Positions 1 through 6,228 of a DNA stretch of 8,896 bases are shown here, piece after piece. Within the stretch, counting starts at the first letter, position 1. Every line of letters starts with the position of its first letter. The notes under the pieces were generated by a model. The model was not told the origin of the DNA. It did not search any database and worked only from the letters and a program-made list of their open reading frames with translations. This DNA comes from an archaeon (GTDB lineage Archaea > Methanobacteriota > Methanobacteria > Methanobacteriales > Methanobacteriaceae): NCBI GenBank assembly GCA_024409165.1, contig JAKSUE010000041.1, positions 1 to 8,896 of the forward strand, in the 5' to 3' direction. The position numbers and the translations under genes were made by a program.

Positions 1-22
1 TGATTAATTATGAGGTATTAAA

Positions 23-274
23 ATGTTTGAGAATGTAGATGATTTTAGAAAAAAAGCATTAGATAACAAAGCTGACTTAAAAAGAAAATCTGTGGATGTT
101 TTAATTGGTGATAAAGAACAAAAATTCAGAATTTCTGGTATTGGTGAAAAAGCAATTAAAATTGAAGCTTATATTAAATATGATGATATCATGGAAACTG
201 TTAACTCTGAAATTGAAGACAGTTTAGATGGTATTTTAATGAAATTTGTAGAAGACTTTGATTCTAACGAATAG
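23..274 (+). CDS. small acidic hypothetical protein (83 aa)
   Basis: I do not recognise this protein. The start is supported by TGAGGT at 11-16, 6 bases before the ATG; the guaAB gene downstream has a very similar ribosome binding site. The product is highly charged, with a basic N-terminal third (residues 9-23, many Lys/Arg) and an acidic C-terminal third (residues 54-83, mostly Asp/Glu). The middle, about residues 24-52, alternates polar and hydrophobic residues and may form beta strands. There is no signal peptide, membrane segment or cysteine, so it should be a soluble cytoplasmic protein. A hairpin at 349-371 followed by T-rich sequence may end its transcript, so it is probably not in one operon with guaAB. 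It is not the missing glutaminase subunit of GMP synthase: it is far too short and lacks the GATase Cys/His motifs. Coding status is likely; function is unknown. Confidence 0.8.
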   Translation: MFENVDDFRKKALDNKADLKRKSVDVLIGDKEQKFRISGIGEKAIKIEAYIKYDDIMETVNSEIEDSLDGILMKFVEDFDSNE

Positions 275-348
275 ATTTAGTGTTTAATTAATGATATATT
301 TAGTATTTTAAACTATTTGTTATGGATTTGGTTAACTAAATATTAAAT

Positions 349-380
349 TTAGGTCCTAAAGAATAACCTAATATTTTTAT
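349..380 (+). terminator. candidate hairpin terminator after the small gene
   Basis: TTAGGT (349-354) and ACCTAA (366-371) form a perfect 6-bp stem with an 11-base loop, followed by TATTTTTAT. The position, about 75 bases after the small gene, and the T-rich tail suit an archaeal terminator. The stem is short, so this is tentative. Confidence 0.35.
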
Positions 381-388
381 TATGTCTC

Positions 389-404
389 TTATTCTGAGGA
401 ATAA
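389..404 (+). promoter_or_regulatory. possible operator palindrome upstream of guaAB
   Basis: TTATTC (389-394) and GAATAA (399-404) form a perfect inverted repeat with a 4-base centre, directly next to the candidate BRE/TATA of guaAB. GAATAACC in its right arm (399-406) also occurs at 361-368, exactly 38 bases upstream. Repeated, symmetrical sites beside a promoter are typical of transcription factor operators, but no regulator is visible here. Chance is not excluded in such AT-rich DNA. Confidence 0.3.
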
Positions 405-420
405 CCGAAATAGTATAAAC
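405..420 (+). promoter_or_regulatory. candidate archaeal promoter (BRE/TATA) for guaAB
   Basis: CCGAAA (405-410) followed by TAGTATAAAC (411-420) resembles an archaeal BRE plus TATA box. Transcription would be expected to start about 25 bases further on, near 440, leaving a leader of roughly 40 bases with the Shine-Dalgarno ATGAGGT at 465-471. This is inferred from sequence pattern only. Confidence 0.35.
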
Positions 421-478
421 TTTAAGTTAATTCTTGGGTTTTTAAATAAATATATATTATATGATATGAGGTATTTTT

Positions 479-1408
479 ATGATAAATCCAAAAGAATTTA
501 TTGATGAATCTGTTAAAAAAATTAAAGATCAAATTGGTGATGAAAAAGCAGTTATTGCTTTATCTGGTGGTGTAGACAGTTCTGTATGTTCTGTTCTCGT
601 AAGTGAAGCTATTGGTGATAATTTAACTGCTGTTTTTGTAAATCACGGTTTACTTAGAGAAGGAGAAATTGAACAAGTTTGTGGAATCTTTGAAGAAAGA
701 TTAACTAACTTTAAATATGTTGATGCTTCTGATATCTTTTTATCTGAACTTGAAGGAGTTAAAGATCCTGAAGAAAAAAGAAAAATTATTGGTAGAGTAT
801 TTATTGAAGTATTTGAAAAAGAAGCAGAAGCTATTGATGCTAAATTCTTAGTTCAAGGTACTATTGCACCAGATATAATTGAAACTGAAGGTAAAATTAA
901 ATCTCACCATAATGCAACTTTACCAAGTGGTATGGTTTTAGAACTTTGCGAACCTGTAATTGATTTATTCAAAGATGAAGTAAGAGCTGTTGGTACTGAA
1001 TTAGGTCTTCCTGATGAACTTGTACACAGACAACCTTTCCCAGGTCCTGGTTTAGCTGTTAGAGTATTAGAACCTCTTACTCGTGAAAACTTAGCTATTT
1101 GTAGAGCTGCAGACTTTATTGTGAGAGATGAAATTAAAAAAGCAGGATTAGATGAGATGCTCTGGCAATACTTTGCTGTTTTAACTGACACTAAAGCTAC
1201 TGGTGTTAAAGAAGGTAGCAGAGACTTCGGTTACTTAGTTGTTGTTAGATTAATCCAATCTGTAAATGCAATGACTGCAACTGTACCTGAAATACCTTGG
1301 GAAGTTCTTAAAACTATTTCTTCAAGAATTAGTGCTGAAGTTCCTGAAGTTACTCATGTTGCTTTATCTATTAGTGATAAACCAACTGCAACTATTGAAT
1401 TCGCTTAA
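479..1408 (+). CDS. guaAB: GMP synthase (glutamine-hydrolysing), ATP-pyrophosphatase subunit B
   Basis: This is the C-terminal half of GMP synthase as a separate protein. It activates XMP with ATP to adenylyl-XMP and aminates it to GMP with ammonia from the partner glutaminase subunit (GuaAA), the last step of GMP synthesis in the cytoplasm. The N-terminal PP-loop SGGVDSS is at residues 29-35. The GMP synthase C-terminal dimerisation domain starts around the conserved HRQPFPGPGLAVR at residues 183-195, and the C-terminus KPTATIEFA matches the usual substrate-closing tail. The 309-residue length is normal for the archaeal subunit. The ATG has the Shine-Dalgarno ATGAGGT at 465-471. The glutaminase subunit gene is not in the window, so the two halves are not adjacent on this side. 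The gene appears transcribed alone, from its own candidate promoter to a strong terminator at its stop codon. Confidence 0.97.
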   Translation: MINPKEFIDESVKKIKDQIGDEKAVIALSGGVDSSVCSVLVSEAIGDNLTAVFVNHGLLREGEIEQVCGIFEERLTNFKYVDASDIFLSELEGVKDPEEKRKIIGRVFIEVFEKEAEAIDAKFLVQGTIAPDIIETEGKIKSHHNATLPSGMVLELCEPVIDLFKDEVRAVGTELGLPDELVHRQPFPGPGLAVRVLEPLTRENLAICRAADFIVRDEIKKAGLDEMLWQYFAVLTDTKATGVKEGSRDFGYLVVVRLIQSVNAMTATVPEIPWEVLKTISSRISAEVPEVTHVALSISDKPTATIEFA

Positions 1409-1448
1409 ATCTTTGATTTAAGCTTTATTTTTTCTTTTTTTCTTTTTT
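1403..1448 (+). terminator. hairpin plus poly-T terminator of guaAB
   Basis: GCTTAAATC (1403-1411) and GATTTAAGC (1415-1423) form a perfect 9-bp stem with a 3-base TTT loop, followed by a T-rich tract with several runs of T (1424-1448). The left arm contains the last sense codon and the TAA stop of guaAB (1406-1408). It looks like a bacterial-type intrinsic terminator, and the oligo-T tract is also what archaeal RNA polymerase uses. Confidence 0.75.
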
Positions 1449-1503
1449 AGTCTTTATTTATTTTTTCTATTTTAATTTAGTTTAATTAATTTAATTATTT
1501 TTA

Positions 1504-2733
1504 ATGAGTAATATGGTATCTAAATCTAATAAATATCAAAAATTAAAGAATAATCCTAAAAGGTCCAAAACCACTAAAAATGCTTATTTAGCTAAATTAA
1601 CTGAAAATATTCAAATGAAATCAGTTAGTGTAGGTAAGGATTTAGATGGTAGTACACCACCTTCTGTTTTTATTGGACGTTGGTCTTATCCTAAAGTTTA
1701 TGCAGGACCTATGATGGTTCCTCAAGTAGGAGATACCTATATTATGGACTCTCCAGAGTCCTGGATTGCTCAAAACAAGACTCAAGAAGATATTATTGGA
1801 TATAGGATGAATCTTGTTCGTGGAAAACAATTAATTAAAATCACTGATTTAGAAAACCCTTTTGTTGAAAAACTTCAAGATATATCTTTAGCTTCAAAAT
1901 CAATTGATAGTGAGGCGACTTTTGGTTCAAGACCAAGAGGATCTATGCTTAGTGAAGATAGCACTCCCCATGGACCAAGTGCTGTAATTGAAAAGTTTGA
2001 TATTGATGCTGTAAGATGGGATAAACAGCTTGAAAAGAGTTTTTATGACACAGATTTAAGAGCTCAAGAAGCAGTTATGAACTTACATAATAAAGATGTT
2101 CCATTCTCAGCTATGCAAAAAGCATTCTCTGTTGGTGCATTTGGTCTTAAAAAGAATAGAAAATTAGTCCCAACTCGTTGGTCAATCACAGCATGTGACA
2201 GTACAATAGCTGATAATCTCTTAAGAGAAGTCCGTCATTATCCTCTTTTAGACACTTATAGAGTTTATGAATTTTCCAGTTTAAAAAATTATTATGCAAT
2301 TATCCTAACTCCTACAGAATGGCAATATGAATGGATGGAAGCATTTATTAAGATTTTAGGTAAAGAAGAACTCATATTTTCAGATTATGAAACAAACACA
2401 GATAAAAAAGAATACTCCTCTGTTGGAGGATGTTATTACACATGTAAAATGGCAGTTCTTGATAAATTAGCAAAATTAAAACTCCAATCTGGTGTTATTG
2501 TTCTTAGAGAAGCATACTCTGGTTATGTTCCTCTTGGAGTATTTAATGTAAGAGAAAATGTAAAATATGCAATGAATGAACCTTATAAAGAATTTGAAAC
2601 CTTAAAAGAAGCTGTAGCATACTGTGGAACAAAACTTAAAATCCCAATCAGTAAATATGTAAAACAAAGCGACTTATTAAATGAAATGTTACATACTAAA
2701 CAAACAACATTAGATAGTTATTTTAAAAAATAA
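1504..2733 (+). CDS. nre: Nre-family archaeal DNA repair protein with C-terminal PCNA-binding motif
   Basis: This resembles the archaeal Nre family, whose members take part in the response to DNA damage and bind the sliding clamp PCNA. Family-like blocks are GRWSYPKVYAGP at residues 58-69, where Gly-Arg, Tyr-Pro and Gly-Pro stand out, and SRPRGSM with the following STPHGPSA at residues 142-160. The protein ends in QTTLDSYFKK (residues 400-409), a textbook PIP box (Q-x-x-L-x-x-Y-F) at the very C-terminus. The first 40 residues are Lys/Asn-rich. The CxxC zinc-finger pair seen at the N-terminus of some Nre proteins is absent, so it belongs to the finger-less type. The 409-residue length is normal for the family. 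No Shine-Dalgarno precedes ATG 1504, and an in-frame ATG at 1513 is an alternative start. The mRNA may be leaderless. The biochemical activity of the family is not settled. Confidence 0.9.
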   Translation: MSNMVSKSNKYQKLKNNPKRSKTTKNAYLAKLTENIQMKSVSVGKDLDGSTPPSVFIGRWSYPKVYAGPMMVPQVGDTYIMDSPESWIAQNKTQEDIIGYRMNLVRGKQLIKITDLENPFVEKLQDISLASKSIDSEATFGSRPRGSMLSEDSTPHGPSAVIEKFDIDAVRWDKQLEKSFYDTDLRAQEAVMNLHNKDVPFSAMQKAFSVGAFGLKKNRKLVPTRWSITACDSTIADNLLREVRHYPLLDTYRVYEFSSLKNYYAIILTPTEWQYEWMEAFIKILGKEELIFSDYETNTDKKEYSSVGGCYYTCKMAVLDKLAKLKLQSGVIVLREAYSGYVPLGVFNVRENVKYAMNEPYKEFETLKEAVAYCGTKLKIPISKYVKQSDLLNEMLHTKQTTLDSYFKK

Positions 2734-2737
2734 TTCA

Positions 2738-2746
2738 TTTTTTTTT
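2738..2746 (+). terminator. oligo-T terminator after nre
   Basis: A run of nine T residues begins 5 bases after the nre stop codon, with no clear stem. Runs of T alone can end archaeal transcripts. If used, it would separate nre from the PLP enzyme gene, which starts 61 bases after the nre stop. Confidence 0.45.
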
Positions 2747-2780
2747 AGAAATGTTGTGTTATTTTAATAATAAACCTATA

Positions 2781-2790
2781 AAAGGAGATT
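2781..2790 (+). promoter_or_regulatory. ribosome binding site of the PLP enzyme gene
   Basis: AAAGGAGATT contains GGAG (2784-2787) 7 bases before ATG 2795. It is a strong match to the archaeal anti-Shine-Dalgarno and fixes this start. Confidence 0.8.
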
Positions 2791-2794
2791 TAAT

Positions 2795-3778
2795 ATGGAT
2801 TTAAAATTCAAAAAACCTTCAAAAGAAACCCAAATTGCTATGTCTAAAGTAGCTATAGGTGAAGATAAAAAGGATTACTCAAAAATAGCTGAAGAAAAAT
2901 TATGTAATCTCACAAATCATACTGAATGTAAGCTTGTAAATAGTGGTAATGCAGCTATTTTAACAGCTATGAATTCAATTGAAGGTGCTATTTTAATCCC
3001 AGATCAAGGCGCATGGAATGGTTTTAAACAAATAGCTAATTTCTTAAATAAAGAAATTATAACAATTAAAACCAATCAAGGTTTAATAGAAATAAACCAC
3101 CTTGAAGATGCTATCAATAATACTATTAATAATAAAGAACTCTTATCTAATAATCAAAATGCACTATTTTTAACAAGTTTTGCAGGATACACAGCAGAAC
3201 AAAATATCAAAGAAATATCTAAGTTCTGTCATGAAAATAATATTTTGCTTGTAGAAGATGCATCAGGAGCTATTTCAGACTCCAGTAAAAAATTAGCTAA
3301 TGGTAATTACTCAGATATTATAATTGGTTCAACAGGTTCTCCAAAAATAGTCAATGTGGGATATGGTGGATTTATAACAACAAACAACACAAATGTATTT
3401 GATAAATCAAAACTTATCTTAAAAACATCTAAAATTAATAACATCATAGCTACAGGAATATCTACAGAACTTGATTTTGCAAAAGAAAACTTAAATAAAA
3501 CTTTAAAAGCATGTGATTATCTAAAAAACAATTTAAACAATGTAATTCATCAAGATAAAAGAGGAATAAATGTAATTCTCTCATCTGAGGATAAATCATT
3601 ATCATTTAATCTTAGAAATAAATTTAAACTTGATAATCATGGAATGATTACTAAATGTCCTAATTATAATCGTTTAAAAGAAAAAGGAGTAGCTATTGAA
3701 ATTAAAAATTTAGACACTTCTTGTTTATCAAAAGATAATTTAGATGAGATTATTAATATTGTTAATTACTATTGTTAA
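2795..3778 (+). CDS. fold-type-I PLP-dependent enzyme, DegT/DnrJ/EryC1-like aminotransferase
   Basis: The order of motifs is that of the DegT/DnrJ/EryC1/StrS sugar aminotransferases. NSGNAA (residues 49-54) corresponds to the phosphate-binding SGTxA loop. VEDASGA (residues 153-159) carries Asp155, expected to bind the pyridine nitrogen of PLP. SPKIVNVGYGG (from residue 182) contains Lys184, the probable Schiff-base lysine, followed by the usual Gly-Gly. Enzymes of this family usually transaminate nucleotide-linked keto-sugars for surface glycans, but the substrate cannot be read from the sequence. At 327 residues it is shorter than typical family members (about 360-390), with a reduced C-terminal domain, so a divergent or different PLP reaction is possible. 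There is no signal peptide, so it is cytoplasmic. It lies between the repair gene nre and two surface-protein genes; a role in surface glycan synthesis is only a contextual guess. Confidence 0.8.
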   Translation: MDLKFKKPSKETQIAMSKVAIGEDKKDYSKIAEEKLCNLTNHTECKLVNSGNAAILTAMNSIEGAILIPDQGAWNGFKQIANFLNKEIITIKTNQGLIEINHLEDAINNTINNKELLSNNQNALFLTSFAGYTAEQNIKEISKFCHENNILLVEDASGAISDSSKKLANGNYSDIIIGSTGSPKIVNVGYGGFITTNNTNVFDKSKLILKTSKINNIIATGISTELDFAKENLNKTLKACDYLKNNLNNVIHQDKRGINVILSSEDKSLSFNLRNKFKLDNHGMITKCPNYNRLKEKGVAIEIKNLDTSCLSKDNLDEIINIVNYYC

Positions 3779-3796
3779 TAAATATTGTTAATTATT
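3758..3796 (+). repeat. 13-bp tandem repeat (3 units) across the stop codon of the PLP enzyme gene
   Basis: ATTGTTAAT occurs at 3758, 3771 and 3784, exactly 13 bases apart. The unit is ATTGTTAAT plus four variable A/T/C bases. The stop codon TAA (3776-3778) lies in the second unit. Because 13 is not a multiple of 3, each unit is read in a different frame, and the stop exists because of the register of unit 2. Confidence 0.7.
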
Positions 3797-3816
3797 ATTA
3801 ATGCATTTTAATTAAC

Positions 3817-3860
3817 TAATTTTTTATTTTAATCTTATTTTTAAATTGGTTTATTTTTTT
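3817..3860 (+). terminator. T-rich termination region after the PLP enzyme gene
   Basis: Several oligo-T runs (TTTTTT at 3820-3825 and a T7 run inside 3853-3860) follow the gene by 40-80 bases, without a convincing stem. They are consistent with archaeal termination on T tracts. Confidence 0.35.
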
Positions 3861-3867
3861 ATCTAGA

Positions 3868-3877
3868 TTTATAAATA
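3868..3877 (+). promoter_or_regulatory. candidate TATA box of the surface hydrolase-like gene
   Basis: TTTATAAATA (3868-3877) is a good archaeal TATA box. The expected transcription start near 3895-3900 would give a leader of about 30-35 bases that includes GGAG (3919-3922). This places the translation start close to 3931, upstream of the GTG at 4153. Confidence 0.45.
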
Positions 3878-3918
3878 ATGCTTAATATAATTATATTACA
3901 ATAAATATTTTACTTTAT

Positions 3919-3933
3919 GGAGCTGAAAATATT
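3919..3933 (+). promoter_or_regulatory. Shine-Dalgarno followed by an ATT codon in start position
   Basis: GGAG (3919-3922) lies 8 bases before ATT at 3931. The other surface gene in the window has the same arrangement: ATGGAG, 9 bases, then its real ATG (6657). After a stop at 3883, no ATG, GTG or TTG exists in this frame before 4153, which is beyond the signal peptide. The ATG at 3917 is in another frame and stops after 9 codons. Confidence 0.55.
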
Positions 3934-6045
3934 TATAAAAATTTAAAATTCGCTTTAATTTTAGCGATTTTATTCTTTATTAGTGTTGGATCAATTTCTG
4001 CTTGTGAATTAACTAATGATGTTGATGTTAATAATGATGTTGTTTCTGATGTTAATAATGATATTATTGGTATTAATGAGATTAATTCTTCGGATAATTT
4101 AACTAATTCTTCCATAACTGTTAAAGATGTTTCTACTTATCCTAATTCTAAAGTGATTTATTCTGCTTATTTATATGATAATGAGGGAAATCCTTTAGTT
4201 AATAAGGATATTAATTTTATGGTTATGAAAAATAGGGCTATTGTTTATGCATCTTATGACACTACAAATGAAGATGGTTTAGCTACTTTTGTAGTTACTG
4301 GTTTAGTTAAAGGAGATTATATTGTTTATACTTCTTTTGAAGGAGATGAACAGTTTGCTGCTTCTGAAGCAAGTTCTAATCTTAAAATTAGTACTACAAA
4401 AACTAAAATCACTGTTTCAAGTACTTCAGTTGCAAAAGGTAGCTACTTAAATGTTTATCTTAAGGATGCTAATGGTTTAGCAATAGCTAATACTAAAGTT
4501 TCAATTAAAATTAATGGTAAAACTTATACTAAAACCACAAATGCTAATGGTTTAGCACAATTAAAACTTACATTAACAGCAGGTAAAACTTACAAAACTA
4601 TTGTTAAATTTGCTGGAAATAATCATTATGTAAGTTCAAGTAAAACTTTTAATACTAAAGTGGTTAAAACAAGTACAAGTTTAACTGTTAAAAATCTCAC
4701 TGTAGTTAAAGGTACTGGATTATATGTTACTCTTAAAACTAAAAGTTCTAAACTTTTAGCAAATCAAAAAGTTTATATTAAAATCAATGGTAAAACTTAC
4801 ACTACAACTACTAATTCAAAAGGAGTTGCCTTTTTATCTATTAAAAAACTAACTGCAAAATCTTATAAAACTAAAATAACTTATAAAGGAAACTCTTATT
4901 ACTATTCCACCAGTAAAACTGTAACTGTTAAAGTAATTAAAACTTCCACTACTTTATCTGTTGTTAGTACTGATGTTGTTAAAGGTGATTATTTAGTTGT
5001 TTATTTAAAAACTAAAGCTGGAAAAGCTTTATCTAAACAAAAAGTTTACTTTAAAATCAATGGTAAAACTTATTCATCAACTACTGACTCAAAGGGTAAA
5101 GCAAAATTATTAATTAAAACTTTAACAATTGGAAAGACTTATAAAACTACAATAACTTTTAAAGGCACTTCATATTATTATTCTAATACTAAAAGTGTAA
5201 ATGTTTTAATTTGTAGAACTAACCTTTCTAAAAAGGTTAATGGAGCTATTTGGGTCTGGGGTTCTGACCTTAATAATCGTGATTATGGTGCTGTTTGTAA
5301 AGAATTAGCTTCACATAATATTAAGAATATTTTCTTATATGTTGATGAAAATACTATTTATACTAAGTTACCAAAATTAATCAATGCTGGAAAACCTTAT
5401 GGTGTTAAAGTCCATGCATGGTTTGAAGTATTCCATGAAGGAGATGATTGGATTCATCCTACACTTGAGGATGGTTCATTAAATCAAGAAGTTTTTGATA
5501 ATCGTATTAATTTAGCTAAGAAAATAGCTCAGATTGATGGAATTGCTGGTATACACTTAGATTATTTAAGAGATCCAAGTAACAGTTTTTATGGAGGTTA
5601 TGGAAATCAAAGCAAAACTGATGCGGTTTCCGAATTTACAAGACAATTTTCTGTAGCTATTAAATCAATAAATCCAAATATTCTACTATCTGCTGCAGTA
5701 ATGCCTGAAATTTTTAAATATGACTCTAAAATGACTTATAATGAATATACATATGGTCAAGATGTTGCTACTTTATCCAAATATCTTGATATTATTTGTC
5801 CTATGGTTTATAAAGGCAATTATCATGAGTCTAGTACATGGATTAAATCAACCACTAAAGCTTTTGTTAAAGAAATTAATGGTAATGCTAAACTTTGGGT
5901 TGGATTACAAGGTTATAAAAATGATGATAATCCTACTCTTTTATCTGTTTCTGAATTAACCACTGACTGTAATAATGCTATAGTTGTTGGTGCAGATGGA
6001 ATTGGATTATTTAGATTTACTGTAACCAATTTAATAAATTTTTAG
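3931..6045 (+). CDS. secreted multidomain protein: Ig-like repeats plus glycoside-hydrolase-like TIM barrel
   Basis: The start is placed at ATT 3931, giving 704 residues; a GTG start at 4153 would cut off the signal peptide. Residues 1-24 form a signal peptide (basic YKNLK, hydrophobic core, then SISA before Cys25), and ISAC also fits a lipobox. Residues 25-60 are an Asn/Asp-rich linker, and about 60-154 an Ig-like module. Three similar Ig-like repeats follow (155-246, 247-337, 338-429), each holding KINGKTY. Residues 430-704 look like a GHL10/DUF187-type glycosidase-like barrel. HAWFE is at 495-499, GIHLDYLRDP at 540-549 with Asp544 in the usual acidic position at a strand end, and CPMVYKGNY at 623-631. 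Such barrels act on glycans, and bacterial relatives include peptidoglycan glycosidases. Here the substrate could be pseudomurein or host/bacterial glycans, which is an inference. No C-terminal anchor is visible. The gene stands alone, with its own candidate promoter and terminator. Confidence 0.85.
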   Translation: MYKNLKFALILAILFFISVGSISACELTNDVDVNNDVVSDVNNDIIGINEINSSDNLTNSSITVKDVSTYPNSKVIYSAYLYDNEGNPLVNKDINFMVMKNRAIVYASYDTTNEDGLATFVVTGLVKGDYIVYTSFEGDEQFAASEASSNLKISTTKTKITVSSTSVAKGSYLNVYLKDANGLAIANTKVSIKINGKTYTKTTNANGLAQLKLTLTAGKTYKTIVKFAGNNHYVSSSKTFNTKVVKTSTSLTVKNLTVVKGTGLYVTLKTKSSKLLANQKVYIKINGKTYTTTTNSKGVAFLSIKKLTAKSYKTKITYKGNSYYYSTSKTVTVKVIKTSTTLSVVSTDVVKGDYLVVYLKTKAGKALSKQKVYFKINGKTYSSTTDSKGKAKLLIKTLTIGKTYKTTITFKGTSYYYSNTKSVNVLICRTNLSKKVNGAIWVWGSDLNNRDYGAVCKELASHNIKNIFLYVDENTIYTKLPKLINAGKPYGVKVHAWFEVFHEGDDWIHPTLEDGSLNQEVFDNRINLAKKIAQIDGIAGIHLDYLRDPSNSFYGGYGNQSKTDAVSEFTRQFSVAIKSINPNILLSAAVMPEIFKYDSKMTYNEYTYGQDVATLSKYLDIICPMVYKGNYHESSTWIKSTTKAFVKEINGNAKLWVGLQGYKNDDNPTLLSVSELTTDCNNAIVVGADGIGLFRFTVTNLINF
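4393..5217 (+). repeat. three tandem ~275-bp repeats encoding Ig-like modules
   Basis: Units at 4393-4668, 4669-4941 and 4942-5217 encode 92, 91 and 92 residues. Each runs through a Thr/Ser-rich strand, VxKGxxLxVYLK-like, KxxIKINGKTY, TTxxxG, then KTYKTxxxFxGxxxY and a KT/S-V end. Conservation is also seen in the DNA around AATGGTAAAACTTA. Such arrays extend the functional domain from the cell surface and can gain or lose units by recombination. Confidence 0.8.
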
Positions 6046-6063
6046 TGTAATTATATAATTATT

Positions 6064-6120
6064 AATTAAGTTTTACTTAATTTTTAATTATTATTATTTT
6101 ATTTTTCCAAATTTTTATTT
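6064..6120 (+). terminator. hairpin plus T-rich terminator after the hydrolase-like gene
   Basis: AATTAAG (6064-6070) and CTTAATT (6076-6082) form a 7-bp stem with a 5-base loop, followed by TTTTAATTATTATTATTTTA and further T runs. It lies 19 bases after the stop codon. Confidence 0.5.
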
Positions 6121-6228
6121 ATTTTAATAACTAACTTTTTTTAATTCTTTATTTTTGATGTGTTAATGTATAGTAAACTTATTATTAAAAATAACTTATA
6201 AAATTCTTTTATTTTATGTATAGTTTTA

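Noticed and set aside
904..1191. Minus-strand open frame inside guaAB
   Set aside because: It is antisense to the conserved GMP synthase region and has no ribosome site or recognisable product.
1642..1830. Minus-strand open frame inside nre
   Set aside because: Shadow of the nre coding sequence.
3917..3946. ATG 3917 as the start of the hydrolase-like gene, with a frameshift
   Set aside because: It is in another frame and stops after 9 codons; no canonical slippery heptamer is present, and this ATG is simply part of the ATGGAG word containing the Shine-Dalgarno, as also seen before the adhesin gene.
3933..4115. Minus-strand open frame over the signal peptide and linker region
   Set aside because: It is the complement of low-complexity Asn/Asp codons, and the + strand frame has a signal peptide.
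5741..5959. 72-codon + strand frame inside the hydrolase-like gene
   Set aside because: It overlaps conserved barrel motifs in the main frame and has no ribosome site.
4153..6045. GTG 4153 as the real start of the hydrolase-like gene
   Set aside because: It lies 74 codons into a frame that upstream encodes a clear signal peptide and Asn-rich linker like that of the next gene; no Shine-Dalgarno stands before 4153.
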